From: Nocardia flavorosea | GTDB lineage: Bacteria; Actinomycetota; Actinomycetes; Mycobacteriales; Mycobacteriaceae | NCBI RefSeq assembly: GCF_015477805.1 | Contig: NZ_JADLQL010000006.1 | Span: 356,603-420,602, forward strand | DNA length: 64,000 nt | Direction of reading: 5' to 3' | In this document: in pieces, positions 26,610 to 35,037 of the stretch | Position numbering within the stretch: position 1 is the stretch's first letter | How the letters are laid out: each line of letters opens with the position of its first letter | Made by a program: the position numbers and the translations under genes | The notes under the pieces: model-generated | What the model was told of the DNA's origin: nothing | The model's database searches: none | Seen by the model: only the letters and a program-made list of their open reading frames with translations

Positions 26610-27952
26610 CAACCGGCCCGCCCGGCCGCAGAGCTGCCGTGTTCCCGGGCCCGGCGCAGGCCGGCGGGCAGTTCGGTGCAGCGCAGATCGCGTTCGTAGA
26701 CGAAGTAGTCCAGCTGCTGGGTATGCCGGGGGCGGTCGACGACGTGCCCGGTGAAGCGCCGCTGATCCTCCTCGATGATCCGCAACATCGCCTCCTGCGC
26801 CGGCGGCCGGTAGTGCCCGGCCGCATAGGCGGCGACGAGCCGGGCCTGGCATTCGACGAACGGGAACAGGGTGGGGAACGGCTGGGCGAAACCGACGAAC
26901 GCGAGATTGTCCACGCCTGGTTTGAATATGCGTTTGTACAGGGCGATCCGGTTGTCCGGTGCACTGATGAATTCCGGGTCGAAGAACGGGAAGGTGATGT
27001 TGTAGCCGGTGCAGTAGATGATGACGTCGAAATCTTTGTGTGTACCGTCGGCGAAATGCACGGTGGCGCCGTCGAGCCGGCGCACATCGGGTTTGGCCAC
27101 CACATCGCCCGAGCCGAGCCGCAGCGGAAGTTCCACCGACTGGGTGGGGTGGGCCTCGAAGAACTTGTGGTTCGGTGCGGGCAACCCGTATTTCACCGGA
27201 TCACCCGAGATATAGGGCGTGCAGATCTGCACCAGTTTGCGCTGCCAGGACAGCGGGATGTAGGGCACCGTACGGAAGTAGCGGTCCGCGGGGGTGCCCG
27301 CGAAGTATTTCGGCACCACCCAGGCGCTCGACCGGGTGGACAGCCAGACGTCGTTGTCCATCGCCCGGGAGGACAGTTCGACGGCGATATCGGCGGCACT
27401 GTTCCCGATGCCGACGATCAGGATGCGCTTACCGTAGAGGTCCAGCGGGGTCCGCGGGTCGATATAGGCGTGGGAGTGGATGGCCTGCCCGGTGAATTCG
27501 CCCGGGAAATCGGGGAATCGGGGATCCCAGTGGTGGCCGTTGGCGACAACCAGAAGATCGAATCTCCGGTTCTCGCCGGCCTCGGTCACGATATCCCAGC
27601 CGTCGCCGGCCGGGCGGACGTGCCGGACCCCGTTCCCGAATTCGATGGACCGCTTCAGATCGAAGGCTGCGGCATAGCCCTCGAGGTATTCCTTGATCAG
27701 GCTGTGGTGCGGGAAATCGGGATAGGAATCCGGCATCGGATAGTCCCGGAACGAGAGCTGGTACTTCGAGGTATCGATATGCAGCGACCGATACGCGCTG
27801 GAATGCCCGTTCGGATTACCGAAGGCCCAGTTGCCGCCGATCCGGTCCGAGGATTCGAAGCAGGTGTAGCCGATCCCGTAATCGCCGAGCATCTTCCCGG
27901 TGGTCAAACCGCTGATTCCGGCCCCGATGACCGCGACGGTGGGATTCGGCAT
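26609..27952 (-). CDS. Flavin-containing monooxygenase (FMO/Baeyer-Villiger type)
   Basis: A 447-residue flavoprotein. It has the FAD motif GAGISG at residue 8, the FMO/BVMO fingerprint F-x-G-x3-H-x3-Y (FTGQAIHSHAY), and the NADPH motif GIGNSA. The start is ATG 27952, directly behind a near-perfect AGGAGGT site. It would oxygenate a ketone or a soft heteroatom using NADPH and O2. A divergent zinc alcohol dehydrogenase could supply the ketone and the co-operonic hydrolase could open the ester, a classic alcohol-ketone-ester route (inference). Confidence 0.9.
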   Translation of the reverse strand: MPNPTVAVIGAGISGLTTGKMLGDYGIGYTCFESSDRIGGNWAFGNPNGHSSAYRSLHIDTSKYQLSFRDYPMPDSYPDFPHHSLIKEYLEGYAAAFDLKRSIEFGNGVRHVRPAGDGWDIVTEAGENRRFDLLVVANGHHWDPRFPDFPGEFTGQAIHSHAYIDPRTPLDLYGKRILIVGIGNSAADIAVELSSRAMDNDVWLSTRSSAWVVPKYFAGTPADRYFRTVPYIPLSWQRKLVQICTPYISGDPVKYGLPAPNHKFFEAHPTQSVELPLRLGSGDVVAKPDVRRLDGATVHFADGTHKDFDVIIYCTGYNITFPFFDPEFISAPDNRIALYKRIFKPGVDNLAFVGFAQPFPTLFPFVECQARLVAAYAAGHYRPPAQEAMLRIIEEDQRRFTGHVVDRPRHTQQLDYFVYERDLRCTELPAGLRRAREHGSSAAGRAG

Positions 27953-28029
27953 ACGACCTCCTGCATGTTCCGCCGCATGACGGAGACCAACCGGCAGTGA
28001 CACCGGTCACAGGAACAGTACGGCCCCGT

Positions 28030-28043
28030 TTGACACACGTCAA
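28030..28043. promoter_or_regulatory. Palindrome between monooxygenase and dehydrogenase genes
   Basis: TTGAC and GTCAA arms separated by 4 nt lie in the 172-bp divergent intergenic space. The position suits a site from which the local TetR protein could control both directions. Related symmetric GTCA elements recur nearby, for example GCACGTCA around 28091. Confidence 0.45.
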
Positions 28044-28124
28044 GAAAAATCGACTCTTGTCAGCAGCCCGCTACGGACCTACTTTGTGAGGCACGTCATA
28101 ACGGCGGGATCCGGAGGAAACCCC

Positions 28125-29165
28125 ATGCGCGCATTGCAACTCACCGAACCCGGCCGGCTCGAGATACGCGAGGTGCCCACACCCGAACCCGGCCCGGGCG
28201 AACTGCTGATCCGGGTCGGCGCATCCGGGATCTGCCATTCCGACCTGCACGTTCTGCACCTGCCGTTCAAGGTCCGCGACGAGCCGCTGATCCTCGGACA
28301 CGAAATCGCGGGCACGATCGCCGCAATGGGCGACCAAGTCGAGGGCCGCACCCACGGGGAGCGCGGAATCGTGTATCTGTGCTGGTCGTGCGGGCACTGC
28401 CCGGAATGCACGAGCGGGAACGAGAACGTATGCCGCGCGGCGGGCCGGGTCGCCATGCCACCGTGCCCCGGTCTGGGCCCCGACGGCGGTATGGCCGAAT
28501 ACATTGCCGTCCCGGCGTCGTCGTTCGTACCCATCGGCGATATGGATTTCGTCGCCGCGGCGCCGCTGGCCGATGCCGCGCTCACCAGCTATCACGCCAT
28601 CCGCGGCGCCCGCGATCAGCTGTATCCCGGCTCGACCGCGGTGGTGATCGGGGCCGGCGGCCTCGGCCATGTCGGAATCCAGATCCTGCGCGCCGTCACC
28701 GCGACCCGGATCGTCGCGGTCGACACCGACCCCGGCAAACGCGAACTGGCCGTCGAATGCGGGGCACACGAGGCGCTGCCCGCCGGTGCAGATACCGCCG
28801 ACCGGATCCTGGAGATGACCGCCGGGCGCGGAGCGGATGCGGTTTTCGATTTCGTCGGAGTGGACGCCACCGCCCAGCTCTCGGTGCGCAGCGTCGGCCC
28901 CAACGGCGCGTACCGGATGATCGGCCTGGGCGACGGTGACCCCGGGATCACCGCGGGCCCCGCGGGCGGTCCCGGCCTGCCGTGGGGCGCCACCGTCCGC
29001 AAATCCTACGGCGGCACCAAACGCGATCTCATCGACAGCATCGCCTTGGCCCGGGCAGGCGAGATCGAGGTCCGCACCCAGCAGTTCCCCTTGGAGGACG
29101 GCGCCCACGCCTACGAACTGCTGGAGCAGGGCCGGATCCGCGGACGCGCGGTCCTCGTGCCGTAG
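28125..29165 (+). CDS. Zinc-dependent alcohol dehydrogenase (MDR family)
   Basis: A 346-residue medium-chain dehydrogenase. Catalytic zinc ligands are in GICHSD and GHEIAG. The structural zinc Cys cluster is C-W-S-C-G-H-C-P-E-C followed by a fifth Cys at ENVC. The nucleotide motif is GAGGLGHVG near residue 186. ATG 28125 follows GGAGG. It oxidises an alcohol with NAD(P)+. Divergence from the flavin monooxygenase operon suggests one shared pathway. Confidence 0.9.
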   Translation: MRALQLTEPGRLEIREVPTPEPGPGELLIRVGASGICHSDLHVLHLPFKVRDEPLILGHEIAGTIAAMGDQVEGRTHGERGIVYLCWSCGHCPECTSGNENVCRAAGRVAMPPCPGLGPDGGMAEYIAVPASSFVPIGDMDFVAAAPLADAALTSYHAIRGARDQLYPGSTAVVIGAGGLGHVGIQILRAVTATRIVAVDTDPGKRELAVECGAHEALPAGADTADRILEMTAGRGADAVFDFVGVDATAQLSVRSVGPNGAYRMIGLGDGDPGITAGPAGGPGLPWGATVRKSYGGTKRDLIDSIALARAGEIEVRTQQFPLEDGAHAYELLEQGRIRGRAVLVP

Positions 29166-29170
29166 GGGGC

Positions 29171-29653
29171 CTACTTTTCGCCGGCCGACGCCCACATATT
29201 GCTGATCAGGGTGTGGCTGGGCGTATCGGCCAGCGACTGCGAAGATTCGTATATCCGGACATAGGACGTGGCGGAGATCCGCCAGACGCCGTCCTCGCCT
29301 TTGCGGTACCGGTCGGTGTAGTAGCCGGAGCCGCGAATCAGGACCCCGAACTCGGTGGCGAGCACCGTATCCTCGAACAGCCAGCTCCCGGTCGCGGTAT
29401 CCCCGTCGACGACGATCTCCGGATGGTTGGCGACATGGGTGGTCACGATGCGGGGCCCGGTGTTCTTGCGCATGAAATCGACCACCTCCGCGCGACTGTT
29501 GAAGACGAGTTCCCGGCCCATCACATGCGTGCCGTAGCGCGCCTCGATCTCCGGGTCCAGGGTGTCGGCGAAATCGTCCCACTGTTTCAGGTCCAGCGTC
29601 CGGAAGTACCGGTACTTGAGGGCGCGGAGTTGTTCGAGTGCCTGCAGATCCAT
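29171..29653 (-). CDS. SnoaL-like (NTF2 fold) protein
   Basis: A 160-residue single-domain NTF2-like protein. The family pattern is visible: LKYRYFRTLDLKQWDDFADTL at the N-terminus, then a cone-shaped sheet with conserved His (TTHVANHPEI). Members include ketosteroid isomerases, dehydratases and ring-fission accessory proteins. AAGGTGA lies 7 nt before ATG 29653. A KstR-like element 35 bp upstream suggests a link to sterol-type catabolism. It is convergent with the dehydrogenase gene, 5 nt apart. Confidence 0.8.
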   Translation of the reverse strand: MDLQALEQLRALKYRYFRTLDLKQWDDFADTLDPEIEARYGTHVMGRELVFNSRAEVVDFMRKNTGPRIVTTHVANHPEIVVDGDTATGSWLFEDTVLATEFGVLIRGSGYYTDRYRKGEDGVWRISATSYVRIYESSQSLADTPSHTLISNMWASAGEK

Positions 29654-29686
29654 GAGGTCACCTTGGCACGAAGCGCCACTCTCGAC

Positions 29687-29700
29687 AAGAACACGTTCTA
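29687..29700. promoter_or_regulatory. KstR-like operator
   Basis: AGAAC-AC-GTTCT matches the KstR steroid-catabolism repressor consensus TnnAACnnGTTnnA at every fixed base except the outer T, which is A here. It sits about 35 bp upstream of the SnoaL-like start, where a repressor would act. Consensus from established work in mycobacteria and rhodococci; binding here is inference. Confidence 0.5.
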
Positions 29701-29759
29701 CTTTTGTGCTACCGGCCCCCGGCACCGGCGCACGCCGTCGCCGACCACCCGCCGGCCGC

Positions 29760-29785
29760 GGTTTGCCGAAGCCGGGCGGTGGTAC
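29760..29785 (+). promoter_or_regulatory. SigF-type promoter of the DinB-like gene
   Basis: GGTTT, 15 nt, then TGGTAC: one mismatch to the actinobacterial SigF consensus GGTTT-N15-GGGTA(T/C). The predicted start is about 85 nt before ATG 29879. The sigF gene itself lies just downstream on the other strand. Confidence 0.5.
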
Positions 29786-29878
29786 TGCTTCCGGAAAGGG
29801 AAAGCAGAGCCGACCGTGGGAAGCGGCCCGCGCATCGCATCGGAGCGCCGCTCTCCTGCACCGAGCGACGGAGAATCC

Positions 29879-30409
29879 ATGAACAGCGCCGATATGCTCA
29901 CCGATGCCTTCGACCGGATCCGTGAGGTCGTACACGAAGCCGTCGACGGACTCGACGAAGAAGCCTTGAACTACCGGCCCGACCCGGGAGCCAATTCGAT
30001 CTGCTGGCTGATCTGGCATCTCACCCGGGTACAGGACGAACATCTGGCGGAGCTGACCGGTGGTGAATCGTTCTGGACCGCGCGCGGCTGGTACGAACGT
30101 TTCGGCCTGCCCATCGACCGTGCGGCCACCGGGTACGGCGACACCGCCGCCGATATCGCCCGGATCCAGGCCCCGGCGGAACTACTGACCGGCTACTACG
30201 ACACCGTCCACGCCCACACCCTCCGATTCGTCGGCAACCTGACCGACAGCGACCTGGACAAAGTAGTGGACGAGACCTGGAATCCGCCGGTGACCATGGG
30301 GGTACGACTGATCAGCGTGATCGCCGACGACCTGCAGCACGCGGGACAGGCCGCCTACCTGCGCGGTATTCACGCCCGGACAACGGATTCCGCGACGGTC
30401 CGGCATTGA
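29879..30409 (+). CDS. DinB/DUF664-family protein (mycothiol transferase-like fold)
   Basis: A 176-residue four-helix-bundle protein of the DinB superfamily. Candidate metal-binding His residues lie in LIWHLTRVQDEHL and in the late DDLQHAGQAAYLRG helix. In actinobacteria such proteins include mycothiol-dependent transferases and isomerases used in detoxification; the exact reaction here is unknown. GGAGA precedes ATG 29879. A SigF-type promoter upstream suggests stress induction. Confidence 0.82.
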   Translation: MNSADMLTDAFDRIREVVHEAVDGLDEEALNYRPDPGANSICWLIWHLTRVQDEHLAELTGGESFWTARGWYERFGLPIDRAATGYGDTAADIARIQAPAELLTGYYDTVHAHTLRFVGNLTDSDLDKVVDETWNPPVTMGVRLISVIADDLQHAGQAAYLRGIHARTTDSATVRH

Positions 30410-30429
30410 TCACCGCCGGTCCGCCCAAC

Positions 30430-30458
30430 CCGGCGGCAGGCGCGGAACCCGCCGCCGG
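30430..30458. terminator. Bidirectional hairpin between convergent dinB-like and sigF genes
   Basis: An 8-bp stem (CCGGCGGC with GCCGCCGG) and 13-nt loop fill the 57-bp space between the two stop codons. GC-rich, no T-tract, usable from either side. Confidence 0.5.
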
Positions 30459-30466
30459 ACAGCGGA

Positions 30467-31282
30467 TCAGTCGCGCAGCGCTTCCTCTCGCAACCACCCC
30501 AGGGTTCGCGACAGTATCCGCGAGATATGCATCTGCGAGACGCCGAGCCGCTCGGCGATCTGGGACTGCGTCTTGGATTCGAAGAAACGCATGCGCAGCA
30601 CCTGCCGTTCCCGGTCGGAGAGCTCGCCGAGCAACGGTTCGACCGCCAGATAGTCCTCCAGCCAGCCGTACGACGCTTCTTCGCTACCCAGCGAATCCAC
30701 CAGCGCCGGCGCCGCGGATTCACCGTCCTCACCGGCAGGCGCGTCCAGCGAGGAAGTCTGGTAGGCATTACCCGCGATCAGCGCCTGGGTCACCTCCACC
30801 AGATCGATCTCGAGTTCGTCGGCGATCTCCCGGGCCCGCGGCACCCGGCCGAGCCGCTGCGACAGGATCTCGATGGTGGGGCCCAGGCTCAACTGGATCT
30901 CCTTGACCCGCCGGGGCACCCGCACCGACCAGGTGTTGTCCCGGAAATGGCGGCGCACCTCCCCCATGATCGTCGGTACGGCGAACGACAGGAACGACGA
31001 ACCACGCATGACATCGAACCGTTCGACGGCGTTCAGCAGACCCAGCCGGGCCACCTGCAGCAGATCGTCGTAGGCCTCGCCGCGGCCGGAGAACTTGCGG
31101 GCGATATGTTCGGCCAGCGGCAGGCACCGCTCCAGGATTTCCGCACGCAGCGCCGCCCGCTGCGCCGAGTTCTCGGGTGCGGCGGCCATTTCGCCGAACA
31201 ACGGCTCGATATCGTCGTAGCTGTCGGTGCCACGATGGCGACGTGAAGGCCCCGGATCGACACGCGGTGCCTCATGCGCCAT
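30467..31282 (-). CDS. sigF: Alternative sigma factor, SigB/SigF family
   Basis: A 271-residue group 3 sigma factor. Region 2 (about 60-130) contains DLLQVARLGLLNAVERFD and FLSFAVPTIMGEVRRHFRD. Region 3 follows, and region 4 ends in TQSQIAERLGVSQMHISRIL. ATG 31282 is preferred because GAGGGGG lies 6 nt upstream; another in-frame ATG at 31315 has a poorer site. It overlaps the rsbW gene by 11 nt, the arrangement of usfX-sigF in M. tuberculosis. It directs general or envelope stress transcription and is held inactive by RsbW. Confidence 0.92.
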   Translation of the reverse strand: MAHEAPRVDPGPSRRHRGTDSYDDIEPLFGEMAAAPENSAQRAALRAEILERCLPLAEHIARKFSGRGEAYDDLLQVARLGLLNAVERFDVMRGSSFLSFAVPTIMGEVRRHFRDNTWSVRVPRRVKEIQLSLGPTIEILSQRLGRVPRAREIADELEIDLVEVTQALIAGNAYQTSSLDAPAGEDGESAAPALVDSLGSEEASYGWLEDYLAVEPLLGELSDRERQVLRMRFFESKTQSQIAERLGVSQMHISRILSRTLGWLREEALRD

Positions 31283-31715
31283 CGGCGCCCCCTCGGTACC
31301 AGCTGAATTCGACATCGGTCGGGTATCCACCCCTCGCCACGTCGTAGGGATGCTGCACGACGCCGACCCCACGCGTCAGGGTCCGCACTATATGCCAGCC
31401 GAACCCCTCCTGATCGAGAAGCGATTCGGTCGCCGCTGTCGAGGTTACGCGCACTGTCATCCGGTGCTCGTCATAATCGAAGTCGCAGCTCAGTGTCGAG
31501 TCGGCAACGGCGTCCGCAATCAACGAGGTGGCCACCTCGTCGAGGGCCAACCGGATATCGGTGACCTCGTCCAGCCCGAAATCGGCGATGAGCGCCACCG
31601 TCTCGGCCAGGGCGCGCAGCATCACCAATTGCTCGTGTTCTGCCGGAACCCGCACACCGACCGTCGTCGTATCCCGTGAAGTCGTTCCCACAGAGTCGGA
31701 GACGCTGTCCACCAT
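31272..31715 (-). CDS. rsbW: Anti-sigma factor RsbW (GHKL fold)
   Basis: A 147-residue HATPase-type protein. The N-box region reads DIRLALDEVATSLIADA, with Ser where many kinases have Asn, similar to mycobacterial UsfX. The G-box region is GFGWHIVRTLTRGV. It binds and blocks SigF from the overlapping gene. The start is uncertain: ATG 31715 is used, but GTG codons up to 31748 are possible. A perfect SigF promoter lies about 130 bp upstream, giving positive feedback. Confidence 0.85.
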   Translation of the reverse strand: MVDSVSDSVGTTSRDTTTVGVRVPAEHEQLVMLRALAETVALIADFGLDEVTDIRLALDEVATSLIADAVADSTLSCDFDYDEHRMTVRVTSTAATESLLDQEGFGWHIVRTLTRGVGVVQHPYDVARGGYPTDVEFSWYRGGADGA

Positions 31716-31843
31716 GCGCACCACCACCACCTCGTTCCTACGGCCCACCAGCGGGCCCGGGGGCGCCTACCGGGGCCACAGTGGCATTGACCCAGCGGCG
31801 ACGCCGCGGCTGTCTGTCTCGGCCTGATTGTCACATGCGCTGG

Positions 31844-31868
31844 TACCCCGCATCAGGGTGCCGAAACC
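31844..31868 (-). promoter_or_regulatory. SigF promoter of rsbW-sigF
   Basis: On the minus strand GGTTT, exactly 15 nt, then GGGTAC: a full match to the SigF consensus. It lies between the stop of the PAS-ANTAR gene and the rsbW start, where the autoregulatory usfX-sigF promoter sits in mycobacteria. Confidence 0.8.
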
Positions 31869-31879
31869 GCGAACTCGCC

Positions 31880-32563
31880 TCATACCCGGTCTATCCGCTC
31901 GTGCACGGTCAGCAGGATGTGGTCGAATTCGGTACGCAGCGCCGGTGTGGCGTGCTCGATCGCGGACAGTTCGGCCACCAGTCGCTGCGCCAGCGCCCGC
32001 AGTTTGGTGTTGGTCTCCTGGGAGCGCCAGATCAGCACCCGGAACGCCTGCTCGGAGCTGATCCCGTAGACCAGCATCAGCGCGCCCTTGGCCTGTTCGA
32101 TCACCGCACGAGCGGCGAACAACTCGGGCAGTGTGTCCTGCAGCGTTTCCTGCCGCTCCTCGGCCAGGGTGGTCGTCAGATCCACGTAGTAGCCGGCGGA
32201 GCCGACGAGCTGCCCGTCGTCACCGGTCATGGAATCGGCCACTACGATCACGTGCCGGGTCTGCCCCGTGGTGTCGACGATCCGGTGCCGGCTGCAGAAC
32301 GGTGCGCCGTGGGCCACCGATTTCGCGAGCACCCCGGCCACCTGTGCCCGATCCTCCGGATGTTTGTGGCCGAGCACCACGTCGAGACTCGGCTCCATGG
32401 GCTCGGCCGGGTAACCGTGCATCCGTGCGACACCCTCGGACCATTCCCAGCGTTGCTCGGCGAACCAGAAACGGAAGGTGCCGGCCCGCTGTGCGGAATC
32501 CGGCCCGAGTGCAGGATCGAGCCCGCGGGTCTCGCCTGCGGTATCGCTTTCGTGTTGCGTCAC
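31880..32563 (-). CDS. PAS and ANTAR domain RNA-binding antiterminator
   Basis: A 227-residue signalling protein. A PAS-type sensor (about 30-140; FWFAEQRWEWSEGVARMHGY, GSAGYYVDLT) is followed by an ANTAR domain (about 150-205; ARAVIEQAKGALMLVYGIS) that binds paired hairpins in nascent RNA. The start is taken as GTG 32563 (MTQHESDTAGETRG); an ATG at 32620 is also in frame. Next to sigF and a STAS gene it likely belongs to the stress-sensing circuit. The PAS ligand is unknown. Confidence 0.83.
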   Translation of the reverse strand: MTQHESDTAGETRGLDPALGPDSAQRAGTFRFWFAEQRWEWSEGVARMHGYPAEPMEPSLDVVLGHKHPEDRAQVAGVLAKSVAHGAPFCSRHRIVDTTGQTRHVIVVADSMTGDDGQLVGSAGYYVDLTTTLAEERQETLQDTLPELFAARAVIEQAKGALMLVYGISSEQAFRVLIWRSQETNTKLRALAQRLVAELSAIEHATPALRTEFDHILLTVHERIDRV

Positions 32564-32655
32564 CCACCGATTATCCGCTGCTGCGAATGAGGCAGCGAGT
32601 CCGGACACACCGCCGGCCACCGCCGGGCCGGCCGGCGGTGGTCGGTATCCCGGTA

Positions 32656-33063
32656 TCAGCTTGTCAACGCGGCGCGCAGAGTCGGAAAATAGCGGAACTG
32701 GTGCCGGACGCCGGTGATCTGGAGCGCTCGCTCGATATCGTGCCGGCCGCTGACCAGCCGTAGCTCGGCCCCGTGCCGCCAGGCGTCACGCTTGGCGCCG
32801 GACAGCGCCGAGGCAGCGCGGATACACAGGAACGTCGTGGCGCGCAGATCCAGTACGACCACCCGGCAGCCGTCGTGCTGACAGCGGCCGAGCAGCGCAC
32901 GGAAGGCGTCGAGGCCGACTGCGTCCAGTTCGCCCTCGACCCGGGCGATCAAGCAATCGGGATGTTCGGTACTGCGACGCGACCACATACGGCCGGCGGC
33001 TGCGGTGCGCGGATCGTTTCCCCGGTGTTGCTCGACCTGGTACAGGGCGGTGGTTACCGACAT
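32656..33063 (-). CDS. STAS-domain protein, anti-anti-sigma-like
   Basis: A 135-residue single STAS domain. Its central strand is CRVVVLDLRATTFLCIRAAS. In active antagonists this loop carries D-S-S or D-T-S with a phosphorylatable Ser; here it reads Cys-Ile-Arg, so the regulatory phosphosite is missing. It may bind RsbW constitutively or respond differently. ATG 33063 follows a GGACGGGAT site. It lies near the rsbW-sigF pair on the same strand. Confidence 0.8.
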   Translation of the reverse strand: MSVTTALYQVEQHRGNDPRTAAAGRMWSRRSTEHPDCLIARVEGELDAVGLDAFRALLGRCQHDGCRVVVLDLRATTFLCIRAASALSGAKRDAWRHGAELRLVSGRHDIERALQITGVRHQFRYFPTLRAALTS

Positions 33064-33266
33064 ATGAATCCCGTCCGTTGCGTTGGGGATCTCCGGTTGG
33101 CGTACCCGGTCGGGACCAGCAACCGGACGAGCGGAACGCCCCATCCGGCGACCCCGACTGCCGACATACGCCGCACCGGGTTCGGCTGTGTGTTCAACCT
33201 GGATCTCATTCTGGCACGAGTGGCTGCCGCTGTACACCGGGCGCGGTCACGGTCGCGACGGGAGAC

Positions 33267-33291
33267 GTTTACCTCGCGCCGGTGCGGCTAT
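33267..33291 (+). promoter_or_regulatory. SigF-type promoter of the flavodoxin-like gene
   Basis: GTTT, 15 nt, then GGCTAT: one mismatch to GTTT-N15-GGGTAT. The predicted start is about 60 nt before ATG 33357. The 293-bp gap 33064-33356 has no gene and separates divergent STAS and flavodoxin-like genes. Confidence 0.5.
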
Positions 33292-33356
33292 TGCGGGGGC
33301 AACGGGAGCCGACCCACGGCTCCGGCACCACGGCGGAAGCGGAGGTTCACCCGACG

Positions 33357-33965
33357 ATGGCTTCTCTGAGCGCGGTCGCGCTGGTGTGCACACTGAAGAA
33401 ATCACCGGCCGAATCCAGCAGCGACCGGATCGCCCGGCAACTGCTCGACGAACTCGCCGGGCACGAGGTGACCGGCGAGGTGATCCGGCTGGTCGACCAC
33501 GACATCCGGCCGGGTGTGACCACCGACGAGGGTGACGGCGACCAGTGGCCGGATATCCGCGCCCGGATCTCGGCCGCCGATATCCTGCTGTTCTGCACCC
33601 CCACCTGGCTCGGGCACATGTCCTCGGTGGCGCAGCGTGCGCTGGAACGGCTCGACGCCGAACTCTCCGAAACCGACGACGCCGGCCGGCCGGCGATGTT
33701 CGGCAAGGTCGCGGTCGCGGCCGTGGTGGGTAACGAGGACGGCGCACACAAGATCGTCGCCGACGTCTTCCAGGGGCTCAACGATATCGGCTTCACCGTG
33801 CCCGCACAGGGCGCGACCTACTGGAACGGCGAGGCGATGAGCGGGGTGGACTATCTGGATCTCGAACGCACCCCCGACGCCGTCGCCTCGACCAATGCCA
33901 CGGCGGCGCGTAACGCCGCCCATCTGGCCCGGCTGCTGCGCACCACGCAGTACCCGGCCAAGTGA
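33357..33965 (+). CDS. Flavodoxin-like / NAD(P)H-dependent FMN reductase family protein
   Basis: A 202-residue flavodoxin-fold protein. The FMN phosphate loop near residue 12 is VCTLKKSPAESSSD, and the isoalloxazine loop is CTPTWLGHMSS, typical of WrbA/FMN-reductase relatives. It probably transfers electrons or reduces quinones. GGAGG lies 10 nt before ATG 33357. Placed first before the diiron enzyme operon (62-nt gap), it is a candidate reductant supplier for it, which is inference. Confidence 0.82.
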   Translation: MASLSAVALVCTLKKSPAESSSDRIARQLLDELAGHEVTGEVIRLVDHDIRPGVTTDEGDGDQWPDIRARISAADILLFCTPTWLGHMSSVAQRALERLDAELSETDDAGRPAMFGKVAVAAVVGNEDGAHKIVADVFQGLNDIGFTVPAQGATYWNGEAMSGVDYLDLERTPDAVASTNATAARNAAHLARLLRTTQYPAK

Positions 33966-34026
33966 TCCCGCCCCGATACCCGCGGGGCGCACGGACGACG
34001 ACACCGTCGCCACGAAAGGTGAATCC

Positions 34027-35037
34027 ATGGCCGAAACACTCGCCGCCCCGGGCGCCCTCGCCCGCGGAATACGCCTGCCCGTACCCCGGGGGCCGCTGTC
34101 CGCCGACCTGGTTGCGCTGTTGCCGGCCGAACCGGGCAGCCCTGTACCCCAGGCTCCGCCGGATATGGACCCTTTCGGCGACGATCTCCAACTGGCCTTG
34201 CACACCTGCTACGAACTGCACTACCAAGGGTTCCGCGATGTAGATCCCGAGTGGGAGTGGGACAGTGGCCTGCTCGGACTGCGACGGGAACTGGAACGCC
34301 GGTTCGAGGACGCACTCCGCGCCGAAGTGCCCGGCGGGCACGATGTCGGCGCCGAACTGGATCGGCTGCTGACCGCGTCCACGGCGGGCGGTACACCGGC
34401 GTGGCTGCGCGACGAGGGCACCTGGGACCAGGTGCGCGAATACTTCGTCCAGCGCTCGATCTATCACCACAAGGAAGCCGATCCGGTCGCCTGGGTGATT
34501 CCGCGGCTGCGCGACCGGGCGAAGGCCGCCCTGGTAGCCGTCGAGTTCGACGAATTCGGTGGCGGCCGCGGCGACCGGATCCACGCCCGCCTCTACGCCG
34601 ACCTGCTGCGCGGCGCCGATCTCGCCGACGACTATCTGCACTATCTCGATGTCGTGCCGGCTCCGATGCTGGCGCTGGTCGACATGATGTCGCTGTTCGG
34701 CCTGCACCGGTCGTTACGCGGCGCCCTGGTGGGGCATTTCGCGGCCGTGGAGATCAGTTCTTCCCCCGCTTCGCAGGTCATGGTCGAGGCCCTGCAGCGG
34801 TTCGCGGCGCATCCGGACTGTGTGCGGTTCTACGCCGAACACGTGACCGCCGACGCCGTGCACGAACAGGTCGTACGGCGTGACGTCCTCGCCGACCTGC
34901 TCGCCCGCGAACCCGAGCTCGCCGAATCGGTGGTGTTCGGCATCCAGGCCACCGAACTGCTCGAGACCCGCTGCACCGAATCCGTGCTGAGCTGCTGGCG
35001 GGCCGGTGACAGTTCGCTGCGCCCCGAGGCCCGGTGA
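34027..35037 (+). CDS. Heme-oxygenase-like diiron enzyme (iron-containing redox enzyme family)
   Basis: A 336-residue helical protein of the HDO group. Candidate iron ligands are Glu63 and His65 (YELHYQGF), Glu173, Asp175/Glu176 and His186 (EFDEFGGGRGDRIHARLY), and the late EHVTADAVHEQ helix. Known HDOs activate O2 to make alkenes, nitroso or fragmented products; the substrate here is unknown. The stop overlaps the methyltransferase start (GTGA), and a CDGSH iron-sulfur gene follows. Read as one operon with the flavodoxin-like gene, it looks like a stress-induced oxidative modification module. Confidence 0.83.
   Translation: MAETLAAPGALARGIRLPVPRGPLSADLVALLPAEPGSPVPQAPPDMDPFGDDLQLALHTCYELHYQGFRDVDPEWEWDSGLLGLRRELERRFEDALRAEVPGGHDVGAELDRLLTASTAGGTPAWLRDEGTWDQVREYFVQRSIYHHKEADPVAWVIPRLRDRAKAALVAVEFDEFGGGRGDRIHARLYADLLRGADLADDYLHYLDVVPAPMLALVDMMSLFGLHRSLRGALVGHFAAVEISSSPASQVMVEALQRFAAHPDCVRFYAEHVTADAVHEQVVRRDVLADLLAREPELAESVVFGIQATELLETRCTESVLSCWRAGDSSLRPEAR

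Noticed and set aside
26639..28000. 453-codon plus-strand frame opposite the flavin monooxygenase
   Set aside because: Shadow of a clear FAD/NADPH enzyme; no ribosome site or recognisable fold.
33114..33138. Possible SigF promoter for the STAS gene (GGTT then GGGTA on the minus strand)
   Set aside because: The spacing is only about 13 nt and the -35 is incomplete, unlike the four accepted sites.
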